A stretch of 64,000 bases of DNA from Mycolicibacterium mengxianglii (GTDB lineage: Bacteria; Actinomycetota; Actinomycetes; Mycobacteriales; Mycobacteriaceae): assembly GCF_015710575.1 (NCBI RefSeq), contig NZ_CP065373.1:5456001-5520000 (forward strand), in the 5' to 3' direction. The translations under genes and the position numbers were made by a program. The notes under the pieces were generated by a model that saw only the letters and a program-made list of their open reading frames with translations, was not told the origin of the DNA and ran no database searches. Below are positions 37,266 through 46,949 of this stretch, piece after piece (position 1 is the first letter of the stretch; each line of letters begins with the position of its first letter).

Positions 37266-38513
37266 ATGACCGAGACCGACACGGGTCGACGCGAGCCCGC
37301 AGCCGGAACGGGCGGCAGCATCACCACTCCCCTGCTGCTCGCCCTGGCGCTACTGGCCGCCGTCGCCCCGGTGGCGACGGACCTCTACCTGCCCGCGTTC
37401 CCCGGGATGGCCGCCCAACTGGATGCGACGCCGTCGGCAGTGCAGCTGACCCTGATGGCGTTCCTACTGGGCATCACCCTCGGCCAACTCGTTTTCGGTC
37501 CACTGTCGGACCGATTCGGGCGGTTCTGGCCACTGCTGACCGGGACGGCCCTGTGCGTCGTCGCCAGCGCCGTCGCCGCCCTGGCACCCGGTATCGAGAT
37601 CCTCACCGCGGCCCGCTTCGCGCAGGGGTTCACCGGGGCCGCCGGCATGGTCATCGGCCGGGCGATCGTGTCCGATCTGGCCTCCGGGAAGGCAGCGGCG
37701 CGCGCCTTCAGCCTGATGATGATCGTGGGCGGTGTCGCCCCGGTCCTGGCTCCCTTCGCCGGCAGCCTGCTGGTGGATCGGGTGGGCTGGCGCGGCATCC
37801 TGTGGGTGGTCTGCGGCGTCGTCGTGCTGATGTTCCTGGTCAGCGCAATCGTGATCCGCGAGTCTCATCCCAAGGCACGGCGGGAAGAATTGCGGGCCAA
37901 CTCCACCGGTGCGGGGGCCCGGCGCGCACTGCTGACGCGCGCCTACGTGGGCCCCACGCTGGCGTTCGCGTTCGGCTTCGCGGTCATGATGGCCTACATC
38001 TCCGCCTCCCCGTTTGTGTTCCAGACCTTGATCGGCATGACTCCCGTGCAATACGGGATGACGTTCGGAGTCAATGCGCTGGGAATCACTGTGATGAGCG
38101 CCGTCTCGGCGAGGTTGTCGCAACGTGTTGCGGTACGCACCCTGCTGGGCATCGGTCTGCTGACCGCGTTCACCGCGTCGGTGGTGCTGCTGGGCCTGAT
38201 CGCGGCGGGTGCGCCGAACTGGACTCTGCCACTCCCGATCTTTGCCGCCGTCGCCAGCCAGGGCCTGATCCTCGGCAACGCGACCGCGTTGGCGCTCGCC
38301 GCCGTCCCGGACCAGGCCGGAACGGGTTCGGCAGTGCTGGGTTCGCTGCAATTCGGTATCGGAGCGCTGGTATCGCCGCTGGTCGGCCTGGGTGGTGAGC
38401 ACACCGCAGCGCCGCTGGCGGTGGTCATGCTCACCTGTGCGACGGTGGCGGTGGCGGGGTTCGTCGTCGCCGGGCGGACGGCCAGGGAGCACGCGACCGC
38501 GCCGCCCCGGTAA
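37266..38513 (+). CDS. Bcr/CflA-family drug efflux MFS transporter
   Basis: This 415-residue transporter has twelve predicted membrane helices. The motif-A loop GPLSDRFGRFWPLL lies between helices 2 and 3. The N-terminal VATDLYLPAFPGMAAQLDATPSAVQLTLMAF block is characteristic of the Bcr/CflA subfamily (bicyclomycin, chloramphenicol and similar efflux). It would use the proton gradient. The adjacent divergent MarR regulator and operator-like repeats suggest induction by the exported compound. The C-terminal residues are basic, as is common for inner-membrane exporters. Confidence 0.9.
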   Translation: MTETDTGRREPAAGTGGSITTPLLLALALLAAVAPVATDLYLPAFPGMAAQLDATPSAVQLTLMAFLLGITLGQLVFGPLSDRFGRFWPLLTGTALCVVASAVAALAPGIEILTAARFAQGFTGAAGMVIGRAIVSDLASGKAAARAFSLMMIVGGVAPVLAPFAGSLLVDRVGWRGILWVVCGVVVLMFLVSAIVIRESHPKARREELRANSTGAGARRALLTRAYVGPTLAFAFGFAVMMAYISASPFVFQTLIGMTPVQYGMTFGVNALGITVMSAVSARLSQRVAVRTLLGIGLLTAFTASVVLLGLIAAGAPNWTLPLPIFAAVASQGLILGNATALALAAVPDQAGTGSAVLGSLQFGIGALVSPLVGLGGEHTAAPLAVVMLTCATVAVAGFVVAGRTAREHATAPPR

Positions 38514-38698
38514 CCCGGTAGCCGCGATGGCGCCGCGACGGCGCATGATTTCGTCCGTAGGGTTGCACTAGCGGTTTTAACCCCACGGAGTGGCGGCAAT
38601 ACAGCGAGGGCACTTGCGGCCGATGCCAGCATCCGGCGCGGGGACGTCCTCCCACTTCGGGGGCGGCCTGCAATACACCAGCTTCGCGAAAGGGATCC

Positions 38699-40960
38699 AT
38701 GTCTCAGGCGGCCGAGTCGGCACTCGATGATCAAGACCGAGGCGAACAGGGAAACGAGCCGGCCGACATCACCTACGACGAGCACTTGCACCCTGCGCGT
38801 CCACGCTCACTGCGGTTTCGTCCGCGGGTAAAGGCCCCGTTCACGCGGCGCTCCCTGTCCCAGGACGGGCCGGCCACCGGCGACAACCCGGCCTACGTGT
38901 CCTGGCTGCTGTCGCAGTCGATGCTCGCCGACGCCAACGAGATCAGCCAGCAGTTTTCCGGCCAGGGCTCGATGTGGCAGAACCCGTACGCCACGCCCAG
39001 CCCGCGCGGCGCCGTCGAGACGGCCTCGGTGTGGTTCACCGCGTACCCGCTGTCCCTGATCACCCGGCCCCACGAGTCGTTTCTCAAAGCGATGGCCGAC
39101 GAGGACATGTGGCGGGCGTTCTCGGAAATCGGGATCGAGGCAGTCCACACCGGCCCGGTGAAACGCGCCGGTGGCATCTGGGGATGGGAGCAGACCCCCA
39201 GCGTCGACGGTCACTTCGACCGGATCAGCACCCAGATCGACCCCGCCTTCGGGACCGAAGAAGAATTCCGGCAGATGTGCGGCACCGCAAACTGGTACGG
39301 CGGCACCATCATCGACGACATCGTGCCGGGTCACACCGGCAAGGGCGCCGATTTCCGGCTGGCAGAGATGAAGTACGCCGACTACCCCGGCATCTACCAC
39401 ATGGTCGAGATCGACCCCCGGGACTGGGAGCACCTCCCCAACGTCCCCCCGGGTGTGGACTCGGTCAACATCGACACCGCCACCGAGAACTGGCTGGACA
39501 AGGCCGGCTACATCATCGGCAAGCTGCAGCGGGTCATCTTCTACGCCGAAGGCGTCAAGGAGACCAACTGGAGTGTCACCCGGCCTGTGGTGGGAATCGA
39601 CGGTGTGGAACGCCGGTGGGTGTACCTGCACTACTTCAAGGACGGCCAGCCGTCGATCAACTGGCTGGACCCGTCATTCGCCGGGATGCGGCTGGTCATC
39701 GGCGACGCCCTGCACTCGCTGGCCGATCTGGGCACCGGCGGATTGCGGTTGGACGCCAACGGTTTCCTGGGCGCGGAGAAGACCTCCGCCGAGGACAGCA
39801 CCGCGTGGTCGGAAGGGCACCCGTTGTCCGAAGCGGCCAACCACCTGATCGCCAGCATGGTCCGCAAGGTCGGCGGGTTCACCTTCCAAGAACTCAACCT
39901 CACGATCGACGACATCCGCGAAATCGGTGAGGCCGGGGCCGACCTGTCCTACGACTTCATCAACCGGCCCGCCTACCACCATGCGCTGGCCACCGCGGAC
40001 ACCGAGTTCCTGCGACTGACGTTGCGTACCACCCTCGAAAGCGGCGTCGATCCCGCGTCACTGGTGCATGCCCTGCAGAACCACGACGAGCTGACCTACG
40101 AACTGGTGCACTGGTCCAACGGCCACCGCGATGACATCTACACCTACAAGGGTTCCGAGGTCACCGGCGAGGAGCTCGGCGCGACGGTGCGCGCCGACCT
40201 GACCGAGCACCTCACCGGCGAAAATGCGCCGTACAACCTGGTTTTCACCACCAACGGCATCGCCTGTACCACCGCCACCGTCATCGCGGCCACGTTGGGC
40301 GTCACCGATCTCGACACCATCCAGGACCCGATCGACATCGACCGGATCCGACGGGCGCACCTGCTGATGGCGATGTTCAATGCGCTGCAGCCCGGTGTCT
40401 TCGCGCTGTCGGGCTGGGACCTGTGCGGCATGTTGACATTGCCGGCGTCCGAGGTGTCCCAGCTGCTGCAGGGCGGCGACACCAGGTGGATCCACCGCGC
40501 TGCCCACGACCTGATGGGCGTCAACCCGAACGCCACCCAGTCCTCGGCCGGAATGCCGCGCGGCAGAAGCCTTTACGGGCCCATCCCCGAGCAGCTCGCC
40601 GACGAGACCAGCTTCCTGCGCCAGCTGCAGGCCATCCTGCGGGTCCGTTCGCACTACGGCATCGCCACGAGCCGACAGGTCGACATCCCGGAGGTGTCGC
40701 ACCGCGGCATGCTGGTACTCGTCCATGAGCTGGCCGACGAAGGCCGGTACCAGCTGACGGTGCTGAACTTCGCCAACGAGGAGGTCGCCGGCACGGTGCG
40801 GTCGGAGAAGTTGCCGCCCGGGGGTTCGGTGTCAGACATGTTCACCGGCAAGCCCATTGCCACCGTGGACGACCTGTTCAGCTTCGGCGTCGAGATGCCC
40901 GCACACCACGGAATGTCGCTGTTGGTCGAGGCTCCGGTGGAAGGTCCGGTGCTCGCGTAA
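38699..40960 (+). CDS. GH13 alpha-amylase-family enzyme
   Basis: This 753-residue protein carries the glycoside hydrolase family 13 signatures: nucleophile Asp352 (GLRLDANG), acid/base Glu398 (FTFQELN) and Asp463 (LQNHDEL). Region I is atypical (DDIVPGHTG, residues 206-214, instead of DxxxNH). The N-terminal 100 residues and the [15 protein letters not shown] segment are not standard alpha-amylase. It resembles trehalose synthase-related proteins annotated in actinobacteria, but true TreS activity is not established. There is no signal peptide, so it is likely cytoplasmic and acts on alpha-glucans, maltose or trehalose. AAAGGGATCC precedes the ATG. selO begins two bases after the stop, so the two are an operon. 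Confidence 0.85.
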   Translation: MSQAAESALDDQDRGEQGNEPADITYDEHLHPARPRSLRFRPRVKAPFTRRSLSQDGPATGDNPAYVSWLLSQSMLADANEISQQFSGQGSMWQNPYATPSPRGAVETASVWFTAYPLSLITRPHESFLKAMADEDMWRAFSEIGIEAVHTGPVKRAGGIWGWEQTPSVDGHFDRISTQIDPAFGTEEEFRQMCGTANWYGGTIIDDIVPGHTGKGADFRLAEMKYADYPGIYHMVEIDPRDWEHLPNVPPGVDSVNIDTATENWLDKAGYIIGKLQRVIFYAEGVKETNWSVTRPVVGIDGVERRWVYLHYFKDGQPSINWLDPSFAGMRLVIGDALHSLADLGTGGLRLDANGFLGAEKTSAEDSTAWSEGHPLSEAANHLIASMVRKVGGFTFQELNLTIDDIREIGEAGADLSYDFINRPAYHHALATADTEFLRLTLRTTLESGVDPASLVHALQNHDELTYELVHWSNGHRDDIYTYKGSEVTGEELGATVRADLTEHLTGENAPYNLVFTTNGIACTTATVIAATLGVTDLDTIQDPIDIDRIRRAHLLMAMFNALQPGVFALSGWDLCGMLTLPASEVSQLLQGGDTRWIHRAAHDLMGVNPNATQSSAGMPRGRSLYGPIPEQLADETSFLRQLQAILRVRSHYGIATSRQVDIPEVSHRGMLVLVHELADEGRYQLTVLNFANEEVAGTVRSEKLPPGGSVSDMFTGKPIATVDDLFSFGVEMPAHHGMSLLVEAPVEGPVLA

Positions 40961-40962
40961 CC

Positions 40963-42435
40963 ATGAGCGTCGCACCCGATACCTCGCAGACCAGGGTCAT
41001 CCTCGATGACCGCTTCGTCCGTGAGCTGCCGGAGATGGCGGTGCGGTGGCAGGCCGAGCCTGCCCCCGCCCCGCAGCTGCTGGTCCTCAACGACGCCTTG
41101 GCCGAGGAACTGGGCCTCGATTCTGCGTGGCTGCGCAGCGCTGACGGGCTCGGACTGCTGGTGGGCACCTCCGTTCCTGCCGGCGCCCATCCCGTCGCCC
41201 AGGCGTATTCCGGTCACCAGTTCGGCAACCTGTCACCACGGCTGGGTGACGGCCGCGCGCTGCTGCTCGGCGAACTGCACGACCGCGACGGCAATGAGCG
41301 TGATCTGCACCTGAAGGGGTCCGGACGCACACCGTTCGCCCGTGGCGGTGACGGGCTCGCGGCCGTGGGACCGATGTTGCGCGAATACCTCATCAGCGAA
41401 GCAATGCACTCGCTGGGAATCCCGACCACCCGGTCGCTGGCCGTCGTCGCGACGGGCCGGCCGGTGCAACGCGAAACCGTCTTACCCGGTGCGGTTCTCG
41501 CTCGGGTCGCCAGCAGCCATCTGCGGGTGGGCAGCTTCCAGTACGCCGCGCTGACAGGCGATCTCGACCTGGTGCGGCGGCTGGCCGATCATGCGATCGC
41601 GCGGCACCACCCCGACGCGGCCCAGGCGGAGAACCCGTACCTGGCGCTCTTCGACTCGGTGATCGCCGTCCAGGCGGCCCTGGTGGCCAAGTGGGTGCTC
41701 GTCGGTTTCGTGCACGGCGTGATGAACACCGACAACACCACGATCTCCGGGGAGACCATCGACTACGGCCCCTGCGCTTTCATGGAGGCTTACCACCCCG
41801 AGACGGTGTTCAGCTCGATAGACCAGTGGGGCCGCTACGCCTACGGCAACCAGCCGGCGATCATCGGCTGGAACATGGCCCGGTTCGCTGAGACGCTGTT
41901 GCCGCTGCTCGCGGAAGATTCAGACCAGGCGATCGCCTTGGCGCAGGCGTCACTGAGCGGCTTCCGCGACCGCTACGAATCCGCCTGGTCGACGGGTATG
42001 CGCGCGAAAGTCGGTCTGCCGGCGGATATTCCGGATGAGGTGGTGGCGGGACTGGTCGATCAGCTGCATGACCAGCTGGCACAGAGCCGGGTTGATTACA
42101 CGTCCTTCTTCCGGCAGTTGGCCCGGGCAGCGCGCGGCGACACCGAACCGGCCCGCGGCCTGTTCGTCGACCTCGCCGGATTCGACGACTGGCTGGGCCG
42201 CTGGCTGGAACTCGAGCCCGACGCCGACCAGATGGATCGGGTCAACCCGCTCTACATCCCGCGCAATCATCTGGTCGAGGAAGCACTGGCCGCCGCCACG
42301 GCCGGTGACACCGCGCCCATGGAGCAGCTCCTGGCCGCCATCAGCGCACCCTACGTCGAGCGCCCCGGCCTGCAGCGCTACGCCGAGCCGGCCCCCGACG
42401 ATTTCGTCAACTACCGGACCTTTTGCGGCACATAG
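40963..42435 (+). CDS. selO: SelO-family protein adenylyltransferase (YdiU/UPF0061)
   Basis: This 490-residue pseudokinase-fold enzyme has [21 protein letters not shown], the [14 protein letters not shown] loop, [29 protein letters not shown] and DYGPCAFM, the conserved SelO blocks. The family transfers AMP from ATP to protein Ser, Thr or Tyr residues and is linked to redox stress. The C-terminus ends FCGT; the residue that is selenocysteine in some eukaryotes is encoded here by TGC (Cys). It starts two bases after the GH13 stop. The coupling with a sugar enzyme is not explained by known biology. Confidence 0.95.
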   Translation: MSVAPDTSQTRVILDDRFVRELPEMAVRWQAEPAPAPQLLVLNDALAEELGLDSAWLRSADGLGLLVGTSVPAGAHPVAQAYSGHQFGNLSPRLGDGRALLLGELHDRDGNERDLHLKGSGRTPFARGGDGLAAVGPMLREYLISEAMHSLGIPTTRSLAVVATGRPVQRETVLPGAVLARVASSHLRVGSFQYAALTGDLDLVRRLADHAIARHHPDAAQAENPYLALFDSVIAVQAALVAKWVLVGFVHGVMNTDNTTISGETIDYGPCAFMEAYHPETVFSSIDQWGRYAYGNQPAIIGWNMARFAETLLPLLAEDSDQAIALAQASLSGFRDRYESAWSTGMRAKVGLPADIPDEVVAGLVDQLHDQLAQSRVDYTSFFRQLARAARGDTEPARGLFVDLAGFDDWLGRWLELEPDADQMDRVNPLYIPRNHLVEEALAAATAGDTAPMEQLLAAISAPYVERPGLQRYAEPAPDDFVNYRTFCGT

Positions 42436-42444
42436 CCGTTCGGC

Positions 42445-42825
42445 TCAGTCCGGGCGCACCGTGCTCAGGCAGAACGGGTGCCCGATCGGGTCCAGCAGCA
42501 CCCGCCACTGCGCGGGTGCGGCCTGCACCTGGGCCTGCACCGCTCCGATCGCGATCGCGGCGGCCACCGCGGTTTCCAGGTTGTCGACGGCGACATCGAG
42601 ATGCATCTGCTTGTGCTGCGGTCCGCCCGGCCAGGACGGCGGCGTGTAATCGTCGACCCGCATCAGGGTGACCATCGGACCCGCCCCGGCCAGCGAGACG
42701 ACTCCGCGGTCCGGGGTGGCGAACACTTCCTCCAAGCCCAGCAGATCGCAGTAGAACTTCACCAGGGCATCCGGATCGGGACAGTCGATCGAGATCGACG
42801 CAAGGTATCCCACGGGTGTCGACAT
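42445..42825 (-). CDS. VOC-superfamily (glyoxalase-like) protein
   Basis: This 126-residue protein folds as two beta-alpha-beta-beta-beta units: ISIDCPDPDALVKFYCDLLGLEEVFATPDRGVVSLAG and MHLDVAVDNLETAVAAAIAIGA, with Pro-Asp-Leu-type VOC features. Members include glyoxalase I, fosfomycin-resistance proteins and dioxygenases. The metal-ligand set is not clear enough to choose. Its end lies 10 bases from the convergent selO stop, and it is 28 bases downstream of the antiporter gene's stop on the opposite coordinate side. Confidence 0.8.
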   Translation of the reverse strand: MSTPVGYLASISIDCPDPDALVKFYCDLLGLEEVFATPDRGVVSLAGAGPMVTLMRVDDYTPPSWPGGPQHKQMHLDVAVDNLETAVAAAIAIGAVQAQVQAAPAQWRVLLDPIGHPFCLSTVRPD

Positions 42826-42853
42826 CAGGTCAGCGTAGCGAGGCCGACACTCG

Positions 42854-44350
42854 TCAGTCGGTCTCGCCGTATTCGTCGAACCAGTACGCCAACTTGCCCC
42901 GGCGGCTCACGGCCCGCAGCCGGCGTTCCGCGGCTGCCCTGGTCCTGCTGGTGGTGACGATCATCAGCTCGTCGCCGGTCTCGATTCTGGTGTCCGGCAG
43001 CGGCACGAAGGTGTGGCCGTCCCGGATGATCAGCGTGATCACACTGGGGTCTGGCAGCCGCAGCTCCAGCACCGTGACGTTGTGCAGTCGTGAGTCGGCC
43101 TGCACGGTCGTGGTCAGCAGTTCGGCGTCGAGCACGTCCAGGGGTGCGGCTTCGACCTGGATCTCACGGGTGGACACCCTGGAGATCAGCCCGAGCCGTT
43201 GCGCCACCGGCCGCAGGCTGGGGCCCTGGATCAGCGTGAACACCACCACCAGGACAAAAACGATGTTGAGCAGCCGGTAGCTGTCGGGGACGCCGGCCAC
43301 GATCGGGAAGGTGGTCAGCACGATCGGCACCGCGCCGCGCAGGCCCGCGCAGGACAGGAAGAACTGCTCCGTCCAGGGGATGCGGAAGCCGATCAGCGAC
43401 ACCACCACCGACACCGGCCGCGCGATGAACAGCAGGACGAAACCGATGATGACCGCGGGCACGATGTCCGCGGCCAGGCCACTGGGATTGACCAGCAGAC
43501 CGAGGATGACGAACAGGCCGATCTGCGCCAACCAGCCGAGCCCTTCCGCGAACGACCGGGTGGCCGAGCGGTGCGGCAGGCCGGAGTTCGCCAGCACCAC
43601 GGCCGCCAGATATGCGGCCAGGAAACCGCTCGCGTGCGCGGTGCCGGCGGCCGCAAACGCCACGATGGCCAGGCCGAAGATCGCGATCGGGTACAAACCG
43701 GACGCCGGCAGCGCCACTCGGCGGATCAGCAGGGCGCCGACGAATCCGCAGGCCAGTCCGATCACCGCGCCGGCCACCAACTCGTAGCCGATGACGGCCA
43801 CGGCACTCTCTGGCTCGAAGACGAACGGCACCACGCTGAACGTCAGCACCAGGATCACCGCGGGTGCATCGTTGAAGCCGGACTCTGCTTCCAGCAGCCC
43901 GGCCACCCGGCGGGGCAGCGGGATCAGCCTCAGCACCGAGAACACCGCCGCGGCGTCGGTGGACGAGACGATCGCACCGAGCAGCAACGACAACTGCCAA
44001 TCCATCCCCAGCAAGATGTGCGCGCCGACGGCGGTGATCACGGTGCTGACGACGACGCCGACGGTTGCCAGCACCGCAGCCGGCGCCAGCATGGCGCGGA
44101 TGTCGCTGAACTTCGTGGTCAGGCCGCCTTCGACCAGGATCACCCCCAGCGCGGCGGTCCCGACGTTCCTGGCCAGCTCGGCATTGTCGAAGTCGAGACC
44201 GAGGATGTCCTCACCGAGAACCACGCCGACGAGCAGGAAGAACAGCAGCGCGGGAAACCCCACCCGGGTCGCGACCCGGGTGCCGACGATGCTGAACAGC
44301 AGCACCAAGCCGCCGATCAGCATGGCCAGGTACAGCTGGTGCAAACTCAT
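42854..44350 (-). CDS. K+/H+ (or Na+/H+) antiporter, CPA1/NhaP2 type, with TrkA-C domain
   Basis: This 498-residue protein has an N-terminal CPA1 antiporter domain with about twelve membrane helices and the motif LGAIVSSTDAAAVFSVLR, which holds the essential Asp of helix 5, and AESGFNDAPAVILVL. The cytosolic C-terminal tail (about residues 400-498) is a TrkA-C-like domain with LRLPDPSVITLIIRDG and IETGDELMIVTTSRTRAAAERRL. TrkA-C domains bind nucleotides such as cyclic di-AMP in related antiporters. It is divergent from a TrkA-type gene (98 bases), suggesting joint control of potassium. Confidence 0.92.
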   Translation of the reverse strand: MSLHQLYLAMLIGGLVLLFSIVGTRVATRVGFPALLFFLLVGVVLGEDILGLDFDNAELARNVGTAALGVILVEGGLTTKFSDIRAMLAPAAVLATVGVVVSTVITAVGAHILLGMDWQLSLLLGAIVSSTDAAAVFSVLRLIPLPRRVAGLLEAESGFNDAPAVILVLTFSVVPFVFEPESAVAVIGYELVAGAVIGLACGFVGALLIRRVALPASGLYPIAIFGLAIVAFAAAGTAHASGFLAAYLAAVVLANSGLPHRSATRSFAEGLGWLAQIGLFVILGLLVNPSGLAADIVPAVIIGFVLLFIARPVSVVVSLIGFRIPWTEQFFLSCAGLRGAVPIVLTTFPIVAGVPDSYRLLNIVFVLVVVFTLIQGPSLRPVAQRLGLISRVSTREIQVEAAPLDVLDAELLTTTVQADSRLHNVTVLELRLPDPSVITLIIRDGHTFVPLPDTRIETGDELMIVTTSRTRAAAERRLRAVSRRGKLAYWFDEYGETD

Positions 44351-44447
44351 TCGTCCCCGTCCAGGCTCGATTGGCTGTCAGTAAATCAGTACCGTGCTCG
44401 CTCCGGGTTGCAGCACACGTGCCCCTGACAGCGGCGTATAGGCGAAG

Positions 44448-45164
44448 ATGAACCCTGTGGCGGAGCGGAAACTGCGGATCGGGATTGCCGGGGCCGGCAA
44501 TGTCGGACGCTCGGTCGCGCGTGAACTCCTCGATTACGGCCACAAGGTGCTGCTGATCGAGCGGCTGCGGCGCAACTTCGACCCGGCGGCGGTGCCGGCG
44601 GCGGAGTGGCTCAACGGCGACGCCTGCGAGCTCTCGACGCTGGAGGAAGCGGGCACGCACACCTGCGATGTGTTGATCGCAGCAACCGGCGACGACAAAG
44701 CCAACCTGGTGGTGGGTCTGCTGGCCAAGTCAGAGTTCGGCGTGCCGCGGGTGGTGGCCAGGATCAACAACGTCTACAACGAATGGCTCTTCAGCCAGGC
44801 CTGGGGGATCGACGTCGCGGTGTCCACGCCGGGCGCCCTGGCCGCCGGGGTCGAGGGCGCCATCGACATCGGCCATCTGGTCCGGCTGATGGGTTTGCGC
44901 GGCGGTGCAGCCGAGCTGACCAAACTGACCCTGCCCGACGACAACCCGCTGGTGGGCAGGGCTGTGGGCACGTTGACGCTGCCGGAGAACACCGCGTTGG
45001 TGACGGTGCTGCGTGGCAGCGACGTGATCCTGCCGCAGCCTGAGCACATCCTCGAAGCCGGCGATGAGATGGTGTTCGTCGCCGACAGCACCGCCGAGGG
45101 GTCCGTGCGCGACGCGATCCACGGCGCGAAGTTGCTCCGCGCACCGGTGGAGCAGGACTCCTGA
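44448..45164 (+). CDS. TrkA-family potassium uptake regulator (RCK protein)
   Basis: This 238-residue protein has an N-terminal Rossmann RCK domain (IGIAGAGNVGRSVARELLDYGHKVLLIE, NAD(H)/ATP-binding GxGxxG), the DVLIAATGDDKANL segment and a C-terminal TrkA-C domain (LTLPDDNPLVGRAVGTLTLPEN, ILEAGDEMVFV). Such proteins gate K+ channels or transporters. Mycobacterial CeoB/CeoC are of this kind. No membrane pore gene is adjacent, but a K+/H+ antiporter is divergent. The start at 44448 is seven to eight bases after a GGCGAAG sequence. Confidence 0.9.
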   Translation: MNPVAERKLRIGIAGAGNVGRSVARELLDYGHKVLLIERLRRNFDPAAVPAAEWLNGDACELSTLEEAGTHTCDVLIAATGDDKANLVVGLLAKSEFGVPRVVARINNVYNEWLFSQAWGIDVAVSTPGALAAGVEGAIDIGHLVRLMGLRGGAAELTKLTLPDDNPLVGRAVGTLTLPENTALVTVLRGSDVILPQPEHILEAGDEMVFVADSTAEGSVRDAIHGAKLLRAPVEQDS

Positions 45165-45182
45165 GCGGGTACGCTTGTCATT

Positions 45183-45230
45183 GCAATGAGCAATAACGGC
45201 AATGACCAATTACAGCAATGAGCAATAGCG
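45183..45230 (+). repeat. Three tandem 16-bp repeats over the prfC start
   Basis: Three units begin at 45183, 45199 and 45215: GCAATGAGCAATAACG, GCAATGACCAATTACA and GCAATGAGCAATAGCG. They have a 16-base period, and each contains an ATG followed by Ser/Asp-Asn/Gln-type codons. The third unit supplies the prfC start. The composition is AT-rich relative to the surroundings. Confidence 0.85.
45186..45221 (+). CDS. Candidate 11-codon leader ORF overlapping prfC
   Basis: ATG at 45186 opens a frame encoding [11 protein letters not shown] and stops with TGA at 45219-45221, overlapping the prfC ATG (45218) as ATGA. It arises from the tandem repeat. Translation of this leader could couple to prfC initiation. 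There is no clear ribosome-binding site upstream, so expression is unproven. Confidence 0.4.
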   Translation: MSNNGNDQLQQ

Positions 45231-46861
45231 TCCCTGGTGTCTGGACGGCCCCCGACGGGACGACCGCAGATCGAATTTCCGCGCAGGCGCGTCGGCGCCG
45301 CACCTTCGCCGTCATCAGTCACCCGGACGCCGGTAAGTCCACGCTGACCGAAGCGTTGGTGCTGCACGCCCGGGTCATCACCGAGGCGGGTGCCATCCAC
45401 GGCAAAGCGGGCCGCCGCTCCACGGTCTCGGACTGGATGGAGATGGAGAAGGCCCGCGGCATCTCCATCACCTCGACGGCTCTGCAGTTCCCGTACCGCT
45501 CCCCCGACGGCAGCGAATGCGTCATCAACCTGCTCGACACCCCTGGACACGCGGACTTCTCCGAAGACACCTACCGGGTGCTGACCGCCGTTGACTGCGC
45601 GGTCATGCTCATCGACGCCGCCAAGGGTCTGGAACCGCAGACCCTCAAGCTCTTCCAGGTGTGTAAGCACCGGGGAATCCCGATCATCACCGTCGTCAAC
45701 AAGTGGGACCGTCCCGGCCGGCACGCTCTGGAACTGATGGACGAGATCCAGGCACGGATCGGTCTGCGCCCCACACCGTTGACGTGGCCCGTCGGCATCG
45801 CCGGCGATTTCAAAGGCGTGTTGGACCGCCGGACGGGCATGTTCATCCGCTTCACCAGAACCGCCGGTGGCGCCACCGCCGCCCCCGAGGAACACCTCAC
45901 CCCGGAACGGGCGCACGAGGCTGCCGGCATCGACTGGGACACCGCCGTGGAGGAGTCCGAGCTGCTGGAGGCCGACGGCGCCGACTACGACCCCGAGACG
46001 TTCCTCGGCGGCACCGCGACGCCGGTGCTGTTCACCTCCGCCGCGCTGAACTTCGGGGTCAACCAGCTGCTGGACGTCCTGGTGCAGCTGGCGCCGCCGC
46101 CGAGCGGGCAGGTCGACATCGACGGCAACCGGCGCAGCCCCGAGGCCCCGTTCAGCGCCTTCGTGTTCAAGGTGCAGGCCGGCATGGACTCCGCGCACCG
46201 CGACCGTATCGCGTATGCGCGGGTCTGCTCGGGCACGTTCCAGCGCGGCGACGTCCTCACCCATGCCGCCACCGGCAAACCGTTTGTCACCAAATATGCG
46301 CAGTCGGTGTTCGGTCAGCAGCGCACCACTTTGGACAGCGCGTGGCCCGGCGACGTCATCGGCCTGGCGAACGCCGCGGCGCTGCGGCCCGGGGACACGC
46401 TCTTCCGGGACGTGCCGGTGCATTACCCGCCGATCCCCAGCTTCTCCCCCGAGCACTTCGCGGTTGCCCGCGGAAAAGATCCGAGCAAGCACAAGCAGTT
46501 CCGCCGCGGCATCGAGCAGCTCTCGCAGGAGGGCGTGGTCCAGGTGCTGCGCTCGGACCGCCGCGGCGATCAGTCGCCCGTGCTCGCCGCTGTGGGACCG
46601 ATGCAGTTCGAGGTGGCCAGCCACCGGATGGCGGCCGAACTCAGCGCACCGATCCAGTTGGAGCCGTTGCCTTATCAGGTGGCGCGGGCGGTGGATCCCG
46701 AGGACGCCGACTTCGTGGGTCGCCAGCCGTCGGCCGAGGTGTTGACCCGCTCCGACGGGGTGATGTTGGCGCTGTTCTCCACCAAGTGGCGACTCGAAGG
46801 CTTCCAGCGCGACCACCCGAAAGTGGTGCTGCGGTCACTGGTCGCCGCGGGCGACGACTGA
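45218..46861 (+). CDS. prfC: Peptide chain release factor 3 (GTPase)
   Basis: This 547-residue translational GTPase has [19 protein letters not shown] (P-loop G1), GISITST (G2 region), [15 protein letters not shown] (G3), VNKWDR (G4) and the RF3-specific REPT-like insertion with FKGVLDRR. A beta-barrel domain 2 and a C-terminal domain ending in HPKVVLRSL follow. RF3 removes RF1/RF2 from the ribosome after peptide release. Its length is as expected for RF3 (about 530 aa). The start at 45218 lies in the third tandem repeat, and an upstream leader ORF overlaps it. Not every mycobacterium carries prfC. Confidence 0.94.
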   Translation: MSNSVPGVWTAPDGTTADRISAQARRRRTFAVISHPDAGKSTLTEALVLHARVITEAGAIHGKAGRRSTVSDWMEMEKARGISITSTALQFPYRSPDGSECVINLLDTPGHADFSEDTYRVLTAVDCAVMLIDAAKGLEPQTLKLFQVCKHRGIPIITVVNKWDRPGRHALELMDEIQARIGLRPTPLTWPVGIAGDFKGVLDRRTGMFIRFTRTAGGATAAPEEHLTPERAHEAAGIDWDTAVEESELLEADGADYDPETFLGGTATPVLFTSAALNFGVNQLLDVLVQLAPPPSGQVDIDGNRRSPEAPFSAFVFKVQAGMDSAHRDRIAYARVCSGTFQRGDVLTHAATGKPFVTKYAQSVFGQQRTTLDSAWPGDVIGLANAAALRPGDTLFRDVPVHYPPIPSFSPEHFAVARGKDPSKHKQFRRGIEQLSQEGVVQVLRSDRRGDQSPVLAAVGPMQFEVASHRMAAELSAPIQLEPLPYQVARAVDPEDADFVGRQPSAEVLTRSDGVMLALFSTKWRLEGFQRDHPKVVLRSLVAAGDD

Positions 46862-46949
46862 TCCCTGCGGCGGCATTGCAGCTAGCCCCCATCGTCATTG
46901 GCGGGCAGCGTTGACGACGTGAGCCGGCGGATCGCGCAGGGTGATGGGC

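Noticed and set aside
42421..42435. Possible selenocysteine at the SelO C-terminus
   Set aside because: The relevant codon is TGC (Cys); the only stop is TAG at 42433-42435. No TGA recoding is needed.
42434..42445. AGCCG-TT-CGGCT hairpin at the selO end
   Set aside because: A five-bp stem with a two-base loop is too weak to call a terminator in GC-rich DNA.
44774..46816. Minus-strand ORF of 680 codons over trkA and prfC
   Set aside because: Antisense to prfC and the end of trkA. The translation is low-complexity without motifs.
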